A stretch of 64,000 bases of DNA from Anastatus disparis. Lineage: Eukaryota > Arthropoda > Insecta > Hymenoptera > Eupelmidae. The number at the start of each line of letters is the position of its first letter. The first letter of the stretch is position 1. Position numbers and translations under genes: made by a program. The notes under the pieces are model-generated. The model was not told where the DNA came from and made no database searches. It saw only the letters and a list, made by a program, of their open reading frames with translations. This document shows, piece after piece, positions 46,685 through 60,081 of the stretch. Where the stretch lies: positions 8,208,001 to 8,272,000 of the forward strand of contig JAFFSR010000249.1 in the NCBI GenBank assembly GCA_017163975.1, given 5' to 3'.

Positions 46685-48054
46685 TTTTGGTTCCGGTACA
46701 AACTTTTTAATTGAGGAATCGTATATATTGAGGGATCATTAGAGAAAATTCTCTATATATATATACGAAGTGCATAAAAATATATACGAAGGACCAATTA
46801 TTAATACAGTGTTTAAAAGTGCATTAAGAAAACGCAAAGTGCGTCAAATAAAATATTATATTTCCAAGGTCACAATAAATATTATACGCAAAATAGCGTC
46901 CATTAAATAAATTATTTATACGCGAAGTGCAATATTTAAAGCGGATAGCGTCATTAAAAATAAACACGAAGTGTGTCGTTAAATATTAATAGTGCTATCT
47001 AAAATAAAAAAATATATACACGAAGTGCATTATTAGCGTCAATTCATAAATATATATATATATATTATATGAAGTGCAAAAATTTGAATACATATATCAT
47101 ACGCATAGTGCGTAATCAATATATACAATCGTGGATTGCGCGATTAAAAATTAGATTCAATTAATAATTGAATAAATAAGTTTATACATCAATTATTCTT
47201 AATAATTGTAAAACTTTTTTCATTTTTATCAATTATTTTAAAATGTTTCTTGCATTGATTTTATAATATCAGTAATCTCATACATTAAAAATTCATTAAA
47301 ATCGTGAAAATAACATAATTTTCAATACATAATTTTGAAAGTGAAATACGTTTCGGTGAATAAAAGAAAACCTGACTCAACATTAAGTAGTGGAAGTCAG
47401 AACAAAACGGCATTTAAAAAAAATAGAAAAGCTGACTAAACAGTAAACATCCAATATCATTTAAAATATGGAGTTTTAATAATAATAATATTCAATAATA
47501 CTAAAAACATATTAATTTTCTTTTTATGAAAAGAATATAAAATTATATACTAATATAAAATCAAGGAAAATTTAAAGATACCAAAATATAGTAAACAGAC
47601 TGCATTTAAAAAATAGACAATCGTCATCAAAACATTGCAAGTTTGTTAAACTCGCAAAATACAATCTCAGCAAAAATTCTCGCGGTACGCGTGTAATTCC
47701 AACAACAGTAGGTCAATATAAAAATTTAAAAACATAGATCAGCAATATTCTTAATTTTCATGCAAAAATAGTAGGACAGTGTCAAAGAATTTTAATAAAT
47801 AACACTTGCAGTATTTTTTTTGTATACAAACACAATCGTAAACGGTGCAGAAAAAAGGAAAAAAAACATGATATTGATAAGACCATTTAAGCATTATTCA
47901 TGCAACATGAATTACATGTATCTTGGTAATAAAAATAGTATATATTCTGTTACAGAATAAAATGAATATCTATCAATCTGAAAATATCCATAATAATAAA
48001 TCATCTTTAACATTAATAAAATGCTAACATTAATTAAACATATTGAATTTTCCT
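46685..48054 (+). other. Leader of the second retroelement
   Basis: About 1.4 kb, AT rich, with no long open frame on the plus strand. Short motifs of the type 'cgaagtgc' and 'tagcgtc' recur many times between 46780 and 47110, giving a ragged repeat. Confidence 0.5.
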
Positions 48055-49716
48055 GAGTAGATATTGTTTATTTTGTATTATAATTACAAAAAAGCGTGAA
48101 AATTACAAATAAAGTTGAAAAAATACATAAAAATACTTTAAATAGCCTTGCACATATAAAATCAAAATAGTACAGTATGATATCACAGTCATAAAACATA
48201 ATAGAGATAGTAATACTGTAATAGTAAGTCAATAAATCAAATAAAAGTGATATCACAGATAACACGAATAAATACACGCAAAAAGTATAAATAATATAGT
48301 TAAAAATCAGTCTCAATATCTATCAGTCAAAATAATTACATAAAATCAAGCGTGTAAAGAGCGCAGTCGAAATATCAGCAGTATACAGTAAGTTAAAATC
48401 ACAGCAAAGTTGAATGTACAGTAATATACAAGTCAATCTGATAAAAATATAATCATTCACTCTATGCACACACATCCTACATACACGCCAATAAATACAA
48501 TCATGCCTTAAATCTATAAAGGGTACATCACATAATAAATTAACACATATGATATAGTCTGAAAATCATACTGTTTAATCGAGGTCGAGTAAAAACCTCC
48601 TCAGAGCGGCTTTAAACCTGCTGATTGATGGAAGATTTTTAATATCAGCAGGTAGGGAGTTCCAAAAATGCGCACCTTGAACTTGAAAGGAATTTCTTCC
48701 AGTCTCAGTGCGCATAAAGGGCACCGCAAGATCTTTTATCTCACCCCTAGTGGTCGCTCTGGGTATATATCTAGTGAAGAGACCCACTAGATATTCGGGA
48801 GTATTCATACGTACGATTTTGTACATAAGTACAGCCATAAAATACTGTCTCCTCGAATCAGTACGTAGCCAACCCAAAGCATGTCTATGGGGAGAGATGT
48901 GATCACCCACTCTCACGCCTAATACATATCTCACACATGAATTTTGCATTGGCTGTAGCCGTCTTCGTAACTCCTGCGAAGCATCGAGCAAAACCACTGA
49001 GCAGTAATCAAGATGTGGAAACAGCAGGGCAGTTGCGAGCTGCTTACGCAGAGCCTCAGTGGTGTACCGACGGAAAAACCGTAGGCTATAAATCACTCTA
49101 TTGAATTTTTTAGTCAACATATTAATATGCGGTTCCTACGACAGTTTAGAGTCGAGTACAACACCAAGGCTCGTAACGGTGTCAGAGAAAGGAATACCGA
49201 TACCGCTCCCCAGGTCAATCGTCCTTGGCTCACCCGAATAAAAATTTTTAATAAAACGATTACTTCCAAAAACGATCGCTTTTGTTTTACTAGCATTCAA
49301 AGTGAAAGAAACACCAGCAGCCCACCCCGACACCGCCCTGGCCGCCCTCTGTAAAATACGAATCCCCTCGTCCACATCATCATAAGGGACCTGTGTATAA
49401 ATTTGAAGATCATCCGCATACAGCAGATGCCCGACGCAACCAGAGTCCAGTGCGTCACGTACGTCATTTATGTAAAGGCAAAACAACAGAGGCCCCAGCA
49501 CCGAACCCTGAGGTACTCCTAGATCGGTTGTTAGCCAATTCGATTCCTCCTTTAAATGTGTGGAAACCATTTGTTTCCTACCTGATAAATAGGAGTTAAT
49601 CCATCCGAGTGCGGCCCTGGAGAACCCCATCGATCTAAGCCTCGCAAGAAGTTTGGAGGGAGAGATCGTGTCGAATGCCTTACTAAAGTCATAAAGTAGC
49701 AGTAACGTGATGTGAA
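48055..49716 (-). pseudogene. 5'-truncated jockey-like LINE, RT fragment
   Basis: The minus-strand frame enters mid-RT with DFSKAFDTI (about 49695). It continues GVPQGSVLGPLLFCLYINDV and LLYADDLQIYT (YADD is the catalytic motif), and runs on to 49136. There an in-frame TAG is followed by the rest of the same frame (48575-49120): NRVIYSLRFFRR, LLFPHLDYC and FWNSLPADIKNL near the C-terminus. This is the RT thumb and C-terminal region of jockey or CR1-clade elements. A 3' UTR follows to an AATAAA near 48070. Truncation at the 5' end is usual for LINE insertions. The insertion separates the leader from gag of the surrounding LTR element, so it is younger. Confidence 0.88.
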
Positions 49717-49736
49717 ATTAAAAGACAAAAATCATA

Positions 49737-50927
49737 ATGGAGTGGAATGACGATGATAATTTTTTATTTTTTGAAGTTTTACCAATATTTAATGGTGAAA
49801 ACATGCTACCCAGAGAATATATTAATAAAATAAAAATAGCAAGAAGCTTAGCAAATGATCAAAGGAAACTGTTTTTAATTACAAAGTTGAAACTTAGAGG
49901 TAGCATCTTTTCTATTATACATCGAGCAAAAATCAACAATATAGATGATTTTATATTAGCATTGAATGTTCTGTATCCAAATGATGAATTTACTTACTAT
50001 GAACAAAAATATTATTGTATATATTGCGAAACTACAGGCCACTTACGTGAAAATTGTAAGAAAATAAGTGATTTACGACTTTTTGATCTATCGTATGATA
50101 AAAATAAAGAATACTGTGATAATACATCTGTTAATGAACCAGAAACGTCAACACATAAAACTGCAGAATTTAAAACACATAATATGAACAATCTAATTAT
50201 AGACAATAAAACATCTACACGTTTTGATATAACAAATATCAAAATCAACGAAAAAGAAAATTATGAAAAGACAAACATAGAACATCAAGAAAATGTTCAA
50301 GCTAATACTATTTTATTAGCCAAGAAAACTACTAGAGAAGTTAAATACAATGAACCTCATATAAATTATATAAAAACAAAAGAATTTGAATGTATTCTAA
50401 TTGAATCTAAACAAACTGAAAAACTGTTGAGTAATCAAGTTATAATACATCAAGTTCCAGTTTTAGAAGATTTCGAAACGGTGCATTTAGATGTTCCGAC
50501 CCTAAGAAATGACACAAAAACAATAAATTGTGTAGAAAAAGAAAAATCGTATACAAATAATCTTAAACAAAATAAAAAATGCGAAAATAATTTAAAAAAT
50601 GCAAAAGAAGAATCGATAATTTTCCACAATATTGGCCCATTAATAAATGACTTTATAGAATACGAAAACATAATTGAAAATTTCTTACCAGAACTGAATA
50701 ATTCTAAAATAATCCAAGAGACTAATTTTGCACAAGAAGCACAAATTATTTACAGCGATAATTCTGTATTACAATTCAATGATGGATCAGACCTTGATGA
50801 ATTGATTCAACTATGTTTAAATAAAACAAATCTTGCCAGCAAAAATAATATATCCAAACTCATTAAAAACGATACAGCTAATAACAAAGATAATTCTCTA
50901 AAAAAAAAAAAAAAAATAAATTTTTGA
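49737..50927 (+). CDS. gag: gag-like protein of the second LTR element (396 residues)
   Basis: ATG 49737 (MEWNDDDNFLFF) opens a frame with PIFNGENMLPREYINKI and a helical N-terminal part, as in retrotransposon capsid domains. Residues 94-107 form a CCHC knuckle, C-x2-C-x4-H-x4-C (CIYCETTGHLRENC), the nucleic-acid-binding signature of Gag. The remaining 290 residues are rich in Asn, Lys, Glu and Ile with no recognised domain. The frame ends in an A-run (lysines) at 50927, where a length change may have truncated a longer protein. The neighbouring LTR and leader support the assignment. No pol follows. Confidence 0.7.
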   Translation: MEWNDDDNFLFFEVLPIFNGENMLPREYINKIKIARSLANDQRKLFLITKLKLRGSIFSIIHRAKINNIDDFILALNVLYPNDEFTYYEQKYYCIYCETTGHLRENCKKISDLRLFDLSYDKNKEYCDNTSVNEPETSTHKTAEFKTHNMNNLIIDNKTSTRFDITNIKINEKENYEKTNIEHQENVQANTILLAKKTTREVKYNEPHINYIKTKEFECILIESKQTEKLLSNQVIIHQVPVLEDFETVHLDVPTLRNDTKTINCVEKEKSYTNNLKQNKKCENNLKNAKEESIIFHNIGPLINDFIEYENIIENFLPELNNSKIIQETNFAQEAQIIYSDNSVLQFNDGSDLDELIQLCLNKTNLASKNNISKLIKNDTANNKDNSLKKKKKINF

Positions 50928-50930
50928 AAA

Positions 50931-52010
50931 TACAAAAATGCTTTACAACAAATAGCTCTAATAATTCAAATAAAAATCAAAATAAAATGGTGTTCGATAA
51001 AAATATCAAATACACTAATATCATCAAAATAAAATCAAAACAATTAATAACAATATATTAAAATACTCTGATTTATCATTAAAAATTTTAAATAACATCA
51101 AACAAATCAGAAACACGTTTAATTTCTACTATTATATCATGAACAAAAATTATAAATATTTTAGAAAAAAATCTAATCTCTTTTTCTCTTTTTCAGGAAT
51201 TTTTACACATTTCATAAATTTTTGAATCTCTATAATTTCATTTTTTATATTCTAGTTCATTTATATTATTTATGTTTTATTGATAAACAATTTTTTATAA
51301 AATAAGAAAAATCTGTAAGTTTTCAAAATGTGGCTTGTAAATTTACAGATTTTCGATTTAAGATGTCTATTAACTTAAATCAATCAATTTCAATAATAAG
51401 AAATATTTACGTTTAAATCAATTGATTTGATCAACAATGAATGGAATCTATATTAAGAAATTTAAATCGATTAATTTAAATCAGTAGGTTAGTTAACAAT
51501 TGAATAAAATATGTAAAATCATTATATACATTATCTATTTATAAAACGTATATTGTATAATAAGATTTGGTGTTTTAAAACTTTATTTATATCAATGCAT
51601 CTTTTTACTTATACTTTTACCTTTTTTCATTCAAAAGAAACATCTTGTAAAAAAAATCTAACATTTAGTTATAACTATCATTAAACTTATAAAAGTATAT
51701 TTTGCCTTATATTTTTATTTATAAATCAATTACTTTTGTCTCTGAATTCACGGTATGCAAATATATATTGACTGACATGTATTCGTAAAAATGATTTCAT
51801 TTTTCACACAAAAAAAAATCTTTAAAAACAAAAAAAATATCATACAAATGCAGATGCATGAATTCAAACATACTATTTTAAATTTAGTAGAAAAACTAGT
51901 ATAATCATTTGAATTAATGAAAACAATTGCATATTTGGATGAATAAACAATTTTTTCACAAATATTTTTAGAAACTTCAATTAAATTAACAAAATGGAAC
52001 TTATTAAATT
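50931..52010. other. AT-rich sequence, no gene seen
   Basis: Possibly the remains of the second LTR element downstream of gag, but no protease or RT motif was recognised on either strand. Confidence 0.4.
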
Positions 52011-52798
52011 AAAGAGTACCCCCCGTTAAGATAGGTAAAATGCCCTCCCTCATATATTTCAAAACTAATATTTTTTCTTGTTTTTATAGTAATTAAGATT
52101 AGGTTTTGTTATATTTATAGTTTCCTAACACATACCCTAACCTCAACATAACCTAAAAATCACTTTTTTTATAAAATTTTTTTTTTATCTGGAAGGATGA
52201 ATGATATTAATCCCGCGAAAATCATATAATTAGGACCTAGCACTCTCTTTTACTGTGATTTTTTGCAAATCCTAGAAAGCAGTTTTTCTAACCTAAAAAT
52301 AACATTTAAATCATAAAATCTCCGTAACTTTGCTCAGGAGGGGCTACAAGCAATTTTCTGGGCTTAAAATTTGTATTTTTAAAAAACAAATAAAGTTTAT
52401 GATGACCAAAAATTCGATTCTGGCATGGCGCCATGGCGAAAAACTCAAAAAACCATTTTCTCATAGGTTTTCTGTCGGTTATTGGTCTCTAGCAACTCAC
52501 AAATCATTTTTAAAGAAAAAAAAAATAGCTTCATTGGATTCTACGTGAAAAAATACATTGAAAATATGCATAATAACTTTAGGAATACTTGGATGCTGTT
52601 ACAAAACAATTGAAAAAATAAAATAATTCTAAAATTATTACATAGCTACTTTGCGTCGTTGCTGCATTTTATGTTTTTATGACCTTGGTCATCTCCTTAG
52701 AGTCTCAAAGCTACTATTCAATGTATCCATATGCAAATTATGTCCACTACACCCGAAAAACAGAGACAAATACTAGACAGATAACGTTAACTCATATA

Positions 52799-52840
<42 letters not shown>

Positions 52841-55471
52841 GAATAACTTGCTATCCCTCGTATATACATAAGGAATAGTGAGTTGTTCTTAGGAAACGTA
52901 AATTATTTTTCTTATACATAGATAAAAAACCAATGTTTATCTATTCCTGTAACTATTCTTTTTAGTGTTCTTTTTTAGCTTGTAAGAGACCTAACATGTT
53001 TTCTGTCCTCCATAAATCACGAACTCGGTAGATTTGAACAATTAAATGATTCTAATTAGGTTCCGAATTCAAAAATTAAAAGATCATCATCTCTTTAGAG
53101 TCATAAAGCTACTATTCGATGTATTTACAGCCAAATTACGCCTATTGCACGCTAAAATAAGATTTTTAAACATAACTGAAGTAACGTTCGTATCATCTGT
53201 CTTTTTGTATTACAGTAGACTCTGGATACAAAAGAATCAACGGGCCTTTAGGAGAGGAATTTTCTTGAAAATTCTTTCATACAAAAAGTCCCCAACACGC
53301 TTGAGTCAAGAGTGATACCCACACCTACTGTTTTGTTGTGTGAGTTGCATCCAACATGCGTGTATATTCTGTCTCTCTCACTTTCATAGTGGTGGGATAA
53401 CGCAAATACTTAGGCTCACGCCCATATTTAGAAGAAAGAGCTCGGAATCTCTTATATCGCAATCTCTTGTATCGAGAGATCAGTGAATCATTAGAGAGAC
53501 AAAGACGGAATAAGGTTTTAGTAACAATCGTGTTGGGTCTATAAATTCGAGCCTGAAAGTACACTTCTATGTAAGCATTTATATTCTTTGTTAGAACTGC
53601 CACAATTATGATTTGTCTTCAGGCCATTATACGCAAAAAATAGAGTAGCAACCGATATAAGAAATACATTGCTTCTACATATATGAGAATCAAGCGCGTT
53701 GTTTCTAGCAACAGCTCACTATTCTTTGTATATATATATGGGGCGTTTCATATCAACTCACCTGGTCAAAAAATAAAAATCGCTAAAAATCTGGGAAAAT
53801 GTTCTATTTGATACCCAAAATACCCAAAAAAATTTTTAGAGCTCTAGGTCAAAGAGGTCAAGAGCAAGAGGTCATGGAGTTTTGTGATTTTTTCAATTTT
53901 TTTGTAAAATCATCATTTTTAATATTTTTTTATTAAAAAACTAAAGGTTTTAGAAAAAAATGTATGAAGACATTTTTTGTTGGAAATTATGTGTAGAAAC
54001 TATACAAATTTTTTCCAATGCCAAAGTTGCTATCTTCTGATTGGTCCATTATATATTTTGATGTGATTTTCAATAACTTTTCTTCGCCAAGGTTGATTTT
54101 ACTCATTTGGCACTAAAAGTTTGTAATTTTATAACCTTTCACTGAAATTTTTCCCTACATGGTAAAATAACTCTACAGGCAGTTATGGTACTTTTTATTT
54201 AAGGTATCAAGACTGAGTTTTAAGCCTGAAAAAAAATGAAATTGAAATGTAGTCATAATTTGTTTTTGTAATGATATTAATTAATAAAACTTCTTTTTAC
54301 CTTAAATATATATTAAATACAAGACTGTGACCTAAAAATAATTTTAAAAAACCCCACCCGTTGGTTAAAATCCTTTGCTCTTGTCGATAACTTGATTTTT
54401 AAAATTTTTTTACTTACCGTTATTATATATTTCTCAGCTAATTTTCAATTAATTGACCTGAAAATTTCCAGAGATCTTTAATTTATATATCTTCACAAAA
54501 TAATAGTTCTGGAATTTTGATAAGATAAGTTAAAGTAAATGTTGAACTGAATTACTTGTATGAAATTCACAAAAATATTGATTTTTTTCAACTTTTTCTA
54601 AACCAAACTTAGAAATTATTTTTTTTTCCTAAAACTAAAACTATTATTTTGTGAAGATATATAAATTAGAGATCTCTGGAAATTTTCAGGTCAATTAATT
54701 GAAAATTAGCTGAGAAACTCTACGGTAAGTAAAAAAATTTTAAAAATCAAGTTATCGACAAGAGCAAAGGATTTTAACCAACGGATGGGGTTTTTTAAAA
54801 TCATTTTTAGGTCAAAGTCTTGTATTTAATATATATTTAAGGTAAAAAGAAGTTTTATTAATTAATATCATTACAAAAACAAATTATGACTACATTTCAA
54901 TTTCATTTTTTTTCAGGCTTAAAACTCAGTCTTGATACCTTAAATGAAAAGTACCATAACTGCCTGTAGAGTTATTTTACCATGTAGGGGAAAATTTCAG
55001 TGAAAGGTTATAAAAATTACAAACTTTTAGTGCCAAATGAGTAAAATCAACCTTGGCGAAGAAAAGTTATTGAAAATCACATCAAAATATATAATGGACC
55101 ATTCAGAAGATAGCAACTTTGGGATTGGAAAAAATTTGTATAGTTTCTACACATAATTTCCAACAAAAATGTCTTCATACATTTTTTTCTAAAACCTTTA
55201 GTTTTTTAATAAAAAATATTAAAAATGATGATTTTACAAAAAATTGAAAAATCACAAAACTCCATGACCTCTTGCTCTTGACCTCTTTGACCTAGAGCTC
55301 TAAAAAATTTTTTTGGGTATTTTGGTTATCAAATAGAACATTTTCCCAGATTTTTAGCGATTTTTATTTTTTGACCAGGTGAGTTGATATGAAACGCCCC
55401 CTATATATATATGAGAAGCAATAGCTCCTAGAGTTCCTAGCAATAGCTCACTATTTTTTGTATATATATAA

Positions 55472-55541
<70 letters not shown>

Positions 55542-56224
55542 ACTAAAACCTTATTCCGTCTTTGTCTCTCTAATGATTCAGTGATCTCTCGATATAAGAG
55601 ATTGCGATATAAGAGATTTCGAGCTCTTTCTCCTAAATATGGGCGTGAGCCTAAGTATTTGCGTTATCCCACCACTATGAAAGTGAGAGAGACAGAATAT
55701 ACACGCATGTTGGATACAACTCACACAACAAAACAGTAGGTGTGGGTATCACTTTTGACTCGAGCGTGTTGGGGACTCTTTGTATGAGAGAATTTTCAAG
55801 AAAATTCCTCTCCTAAAGGCCCGTTGATTCTCTTGTATCCAGAGTCTACTGTAATACAAAAAAGACAGATGATACGGCCGTTACTTCAGTTATGTTTAAA
55901 AATCTTATTTTAGCGTGCAATAGGCGTAATTTGGCTGTAAATACATCGAATAGTAGCTTTATGACTCTAAAGAGATTATGATCTTTTAATTTTTGAATTT
56001 GGAACATAATTAGAATCATTTAATTGTTCAAATCTACCGAGTTCGTGATTTATGGAGGACAGAAAACATGTTAGGTCTCTTATAAGCTAAAAAAAGAACA
56101 CTAAAAAGAATAGTTACAGGAATAGATAAACATTGGTTTTTTATCTATGTATAAGAAAAATAATTTGCGTTTCCTAAGAACAACTCACTATTCCTTATGT
56201 ATATACGAGGGATAGCAAGTTATT

Positions 56225-56263
<39 letters not shown>

Positions 56264-57051
56264 TATATGAGTTAACGTTATCTGTCTAGTATTTGTCTCT
56301 GTTTTTCGGGTGTAGTGGACATAATTTGCCTATGGATACATTGAATAGTAGCTTTGAGACTCTAAGGAGATGACCAAGGTCATAAAAACATAAAATGCAG
56401 CAACGACGCAAAGTAGCTATGTAATAATTTTAGAATTATTTTATTTTTTCAATTGTTTTGTAACAGCATCCAAGTATTCCTAAAGTTATTATGCATATTT
56501 TCAATGTATTTTTTCACGTAGAATCCAATGAAGCTATTTTTTTTTCTTTAAAAATGATTTGTGAGTTGCTAGAGACCAATAACCGACAGAAAACCTATGA
56601 GAAAATGGTTTTTTGAGTTTTTCGCCATGGCGCCATGCCAGAATCGAATTTTTGGTCATCATAAACTTTATTTGTTTTTTAAAAATACAAATTTTAAGCC
56701 CAGAAAATTGCTTGTAGCCCCTCCCTGAGCAAAGTTACGGAGATTTTATGATTTAAATGTTATTTTTAGGTTAGAAAAACTGCTTTCTAGGATTTGCAAA
56801 AAATCACAGTAAAAGAGAGTGCTAGGTCCTAATTATATGATTTTCGCGGGATTAATATCATTCATCCTTCCAGATAAAAAAAAAATTTTATAAAAAAAGT
56901 GATTTTTAGGTTATGTTGAGGTTAGGGTATGTGTTAGGAAACTATAAATATAACAAAACCTAATCTTAATTACTATAAAAACAAGAAAAAATATTAGTTT
57001 TGAAATATATGAGGGAGGGCATTTTACCTATCTTAACGGGGGGTACTCTTT
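52011..57051. mobile_element. Outer palindromic foldback element (5.04 kb)
   Basis: The left arm 52011-53528 and right arm 55536-57051 are near-perfect inverted copies of about 1.5 kb. The ends are 'aaagagtaccccccgttaag' and its reverse complement. TA microsatellites are mirrored at 52803-52837 and 56227-56260. The open frames at 53325-53603 (minus) and 55458-55739 (plus) are the same sequence on the two arms; no domain was recognised. No transposase was seen. Flanking duplication was not resolved. Confidence 0.9.
53740..55400. mobile_element. Inner palindromic foldback element (1.66 kb)
   Basis: The ends are 'ggggcgtttcatatcaactc' and its reverse complement. Arms 53740-54508 and 54639-55400 (about 765 bp) are nearly identical inverted copies around a 130-bp loop. 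It lies in the loop of the outer palindrome, inside TA-rich sequence. Flanking sequence on the two sides ('agctcactattctttgtata' and 'agctcactattttttgtata') is in direct, not inverted, orientation, so this is a separate insertion. No gene was seen. Confidence 0.9.
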
Positions 57052-57366
57052 ATTGCTTGTGTAAAAAATAACTTATTATTAAAAAAATTATTTTAAATAT
57101 AAAATCCTATCGCTTTTATTAAAAAAAATAATTTAATACTAGAAAAGTAGTTAAATAACTATATTATCATCTTCATCACTTTAAAGTAAATGTAGTTACT
57201 CTTTACAAAAGATCTAGCTGGATGTCCAGCTAGATAATCCAAGATGTAAGTAGATTTCTAATAAATATCCAGTTATATCCTGGATTATCTAGTTAGATGA
57301 TACAGATAAATATCCACCCAGTTTGTTTGATAGGGTAACGATACAGGTAAAGCATAAACAAATATT
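57052..57366. other. Spacer with a small perfect palindrome
   Basis: 'ctagctggatgtccagctag' (57214-57233) is a palindrome with 9-bp arms, with related CTAG-containing strings nearby. No gene was seen. Confidence 0.5.
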
Positions 57367-57750
57367 GGGAACTCACACACTTGCGATGACTTCTCGTGGC
57401 GAGGCAGTAAAATAATCTAAAACAACTTTGCATCGAGTAGCATAGCAATTGGTGTTCAATTTGTATTTTTTAATTAAAAAGTAATTACAGTAGAAGAAGG
57501 AAAGTTCGAACAACGTGAAAAAAATTGCTATAGAGATTATTGTGCAGAAAGGGGTTGTGAAAGTAAACCAACTAAGAATTTAGATGTTAGTTTTCATCGC
57601 TTTCCAAAACCTTATCAACATTATGTCAACAAGCAGTATATATTTGGTAACGATAAAAAGATAGATTTGCTTAAAGCATGGACAATCGCTTTAAAAATCA
57701 GTAACATCACTAAAAGGACAACAGTATGTTCACTGCATTTTCTTAAGAGT

Positions 57751-58134
57751 AGGACGGATTCGCTGTCCTTGTCTAATTGAGATTTTTGTTATTCACTCAA
57801 GTATTAATCGGCGTATCTGCAAATTGAAGGGTAAGCGCAATAAATATTATTATTACAAATATTTATGCACAAGAAGAAAAAAATATATCGCTTTGTTTTT
57901 GAGAAAAGTAAGTGACGCGAAAATATTATAAACGTAAACTTTTACTTTGGCGTTACTTACTTTTCTCAAAAACAAAGCGGTAGATTTTTTTTTTCTTGTG
58001 CATAGATGTTCATAATAATAATAATATCTATTGCGATCAACTTTTAATTTGAAGATACACCAATTAATATTTGAGTAAATAAAAAACAACTCAATTGTTA
58101 CTCGGTCGGTATCAGGTTCTACTCCGATCTGCTG
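57751..58134. mobile_element. 384-bp foldback inserted in the THAP exon (8-bp duplication)
   Basis: TTAAGAGT flanks it on both sides (57743-57750 and 58135-58142). The interior is a long hairpin: 'tcgctttgtttttgagaaaa' against its mirrored copy, extending out to about 57778 and 58100. Removing it restores the THAP-coding frame. An 8-bp duplication is typical of hAT and P superfamilies. Confidence 0.8.
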
Positions 58135-58950
58135 TTAAGAGTGATTATTTATTCTCAGGTAAGATTCTATTCTAAAATGTGAAAAAGTGAGGTTAAAGAT
58201 TTTCAGTCATCATAAGTGACTGAACTTTACTAAATATTTTTGTAGATGTTCAGGTATGCAGGAGAATCTTGAAAAAATGCAGTCCCTTCTTGTAATTTAC
58301 CGGTTGATAACAGAAAGAAAATTAATGAAAAAGAAAATAAAGCAAGATGGCAAAGACCTATTAGGCGTAGCAATTTAAATGTAACTGTAAATACTTCAAT
58401 TACCAGCATGGACAAATCAACAGAAGCAAGTGTAAATAAACCAATGGAACAAATTAATTGGGAAATAAATGAGAATCAAGACAATATCAACATAGAAGAA
58501 AATAAATTCATGAAAATAATACTGAAATGAATCTAAATGTTTAAATGAATATTTAAATGAAAAGTCAAAGGAGTGCATTATTTTTGAAGAAAGTGAGATG
58601 CAAAATACAAGTGTCACAGATAAAAAAAATGAAATTCATAACGCAGAATTGAATGCCTTACCACAATTTTCAAAGGACACTTTGGCAAAAATTGCAAATC
58701 CCGAACCATTATTTAAACATCAGGAAATGCAAGTGAATACGGAGTGTTTTGTGCCAAGTGTTATGAGAAATATACACAGCAGTGAGCGATTAAATACTAT
58801 GACTGTTCTTGAATCTTTTGAACTTTTAGATACTATTGTAGAAATGATAAAGAAAGAATCTGATAATAAATTTGAATATTATAATATGATAATGAAAACA
58901 AAAGAAAGAGTGATTTTGACATATGTGAAGTTGAAGCAAAATATATTTTA

Positions 58951-59087
58951 TAACACGAGGGGCGTAAAATGGTCATTTTATGCACTGCTTTGTGGGCATA
59001 AAATGAAATTACTCTCATAGTGCGAGAAATTTCATTTTATGCCCGCAAAGCAGTGCATAAAATGACCATTTTACACCCCTCATGTTA
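58951..59087. mobile_element. 137-bp palindromic MITE in the transposase gene
   Basis: Arms 'taacacgaggggcgtaaaat' and its near-perfect mirror pair along the whole element except a short loop ('ctctcatagtgcgag'). It separates the two halves of the DDE_4 coding region. No certain target duplication was found. Confidence 0.8.
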
Positions 59088-59373
59088 AAAATAGCATATG
59101 CACCGCGTTCACAATGTACTTGGTGCATAAGGTACTATTATAGTTTCCTAGCAGCTCTTTTCAATTATCACACAGCAACACATTGTCAGAGAATTTTTTA
59201 TGAAACCATAAAAATACTCACCAAATGTTTGAAAGTGCCAAATCCATGGCCATCAAAAGAGGAAATATCCAAAAATTTGCCAAAGTACTTTGAAGGTTTC
59301 AAAAATGTCAAAGTTGTGATAGATTGTACAGAAATTTACATTCAAAGAGACCTGCAAATCTCTGTTGACAAGT

Positions 59374-60081
59374 GAGGGGTCGCGTGGAATAAGGATCTAA
59401 CTCGCGTTAGGCCCTTTTTGAAATTATGATTGAAAATGTATCTAGGAAATATTCTTTATATCTTTTTAAATTATAGAAGAATAAAAACGTGTCTTTGTAT
59501 GTTTAAATGATACAGAACATACAAGAAGGGCCTAACTTGAATTATGCAATATTTTCATTATTTCAAATTTTCTGAAAAAATCTTATGAAAGCTACAAACA
59601 AGTTAACAAACATTGATAATATTGGAATAAAAAAAGCAAAACTTATAGATTTAAAATCTCTAATGCAATTTTTATCAACATTGCGCAAAATTAGTACAAT
59701 GAAAAAGTTTTTCCCTTCGTGAATGAAAATGAGGATTCAAAAACTGAATGTTTTGTTATATCTTGTATTATGTAAGTAAAAGTTAATAACAAATGTATTC
59801 CAAATAATCAAATATTTTTCTAATGATTTATTCATCACAAAGCCTTAGTTATTTATACAAAATTGGCAAAAAAGTCCTAACTCAAATTTTTGAATCTTCA
59901 AAATTTTTTTATTAACAATATTTAACTCGAAAGTACCACTTGGACCTTCTATATTAAAGTATTTACTATAACATTGTAAAATATCACAATATTTTATAAA
60001 GCTGATATCAGATTAAAAAATTTTTTTTAATTACTAAAAACTGTACTTTTAGAGTTAGACCCTTCTTCTACACGATCCCTC
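59374..60081. mobile_element. 708-bp MITE in the transposase gene (AAGT duplication)
   Basis: The ends GAGGGGTCGCGTGGAA and, inverted, GAGGGATCGTGTAGAA give a terminal repeat of about 32 bp (running on to AAGGRTCTAACTC). AAGT flanks both sides (59370-59373 and 60082-60085). Coding similarity to DDE_4 stops at its left edge and resumes at its right edge. Confidence 0.8.

Larger units (their letters stand above)
44450..50930 (+). mobile_element. Second LTR retroelement, 5' part (LTR, leader, gag)
   Basis: An LTR (44450-46684) is followed by a primer-binding-like 'ttttggttccggtac', then a long AT-rich leader, then a gag-like frame at 49737-50927. No protease, RT or 3' LTR follows before the palindrome at 52011, so this copy is 3'-truncated or disrupted. 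A LINE (48055-49716) has inserted between leader and gag. Superfamily is undecided from gag alone. Confidence 0.65.

Noticed and set aside
52330..52548. 72-residue open frame in the left palindrome arm
   Set aside because: No domain, compositionally random, and the mirrored copy on the other arm is not kept as a frame of note.
53209..53530. Pogo/Tigger-like element (CAGTAGACTCTGG next to TA, mirrored at 55858)
   Set aside because: The mirrored end is explained by the outer palindrome arms, so it is not independent evidence for a separate transposon.
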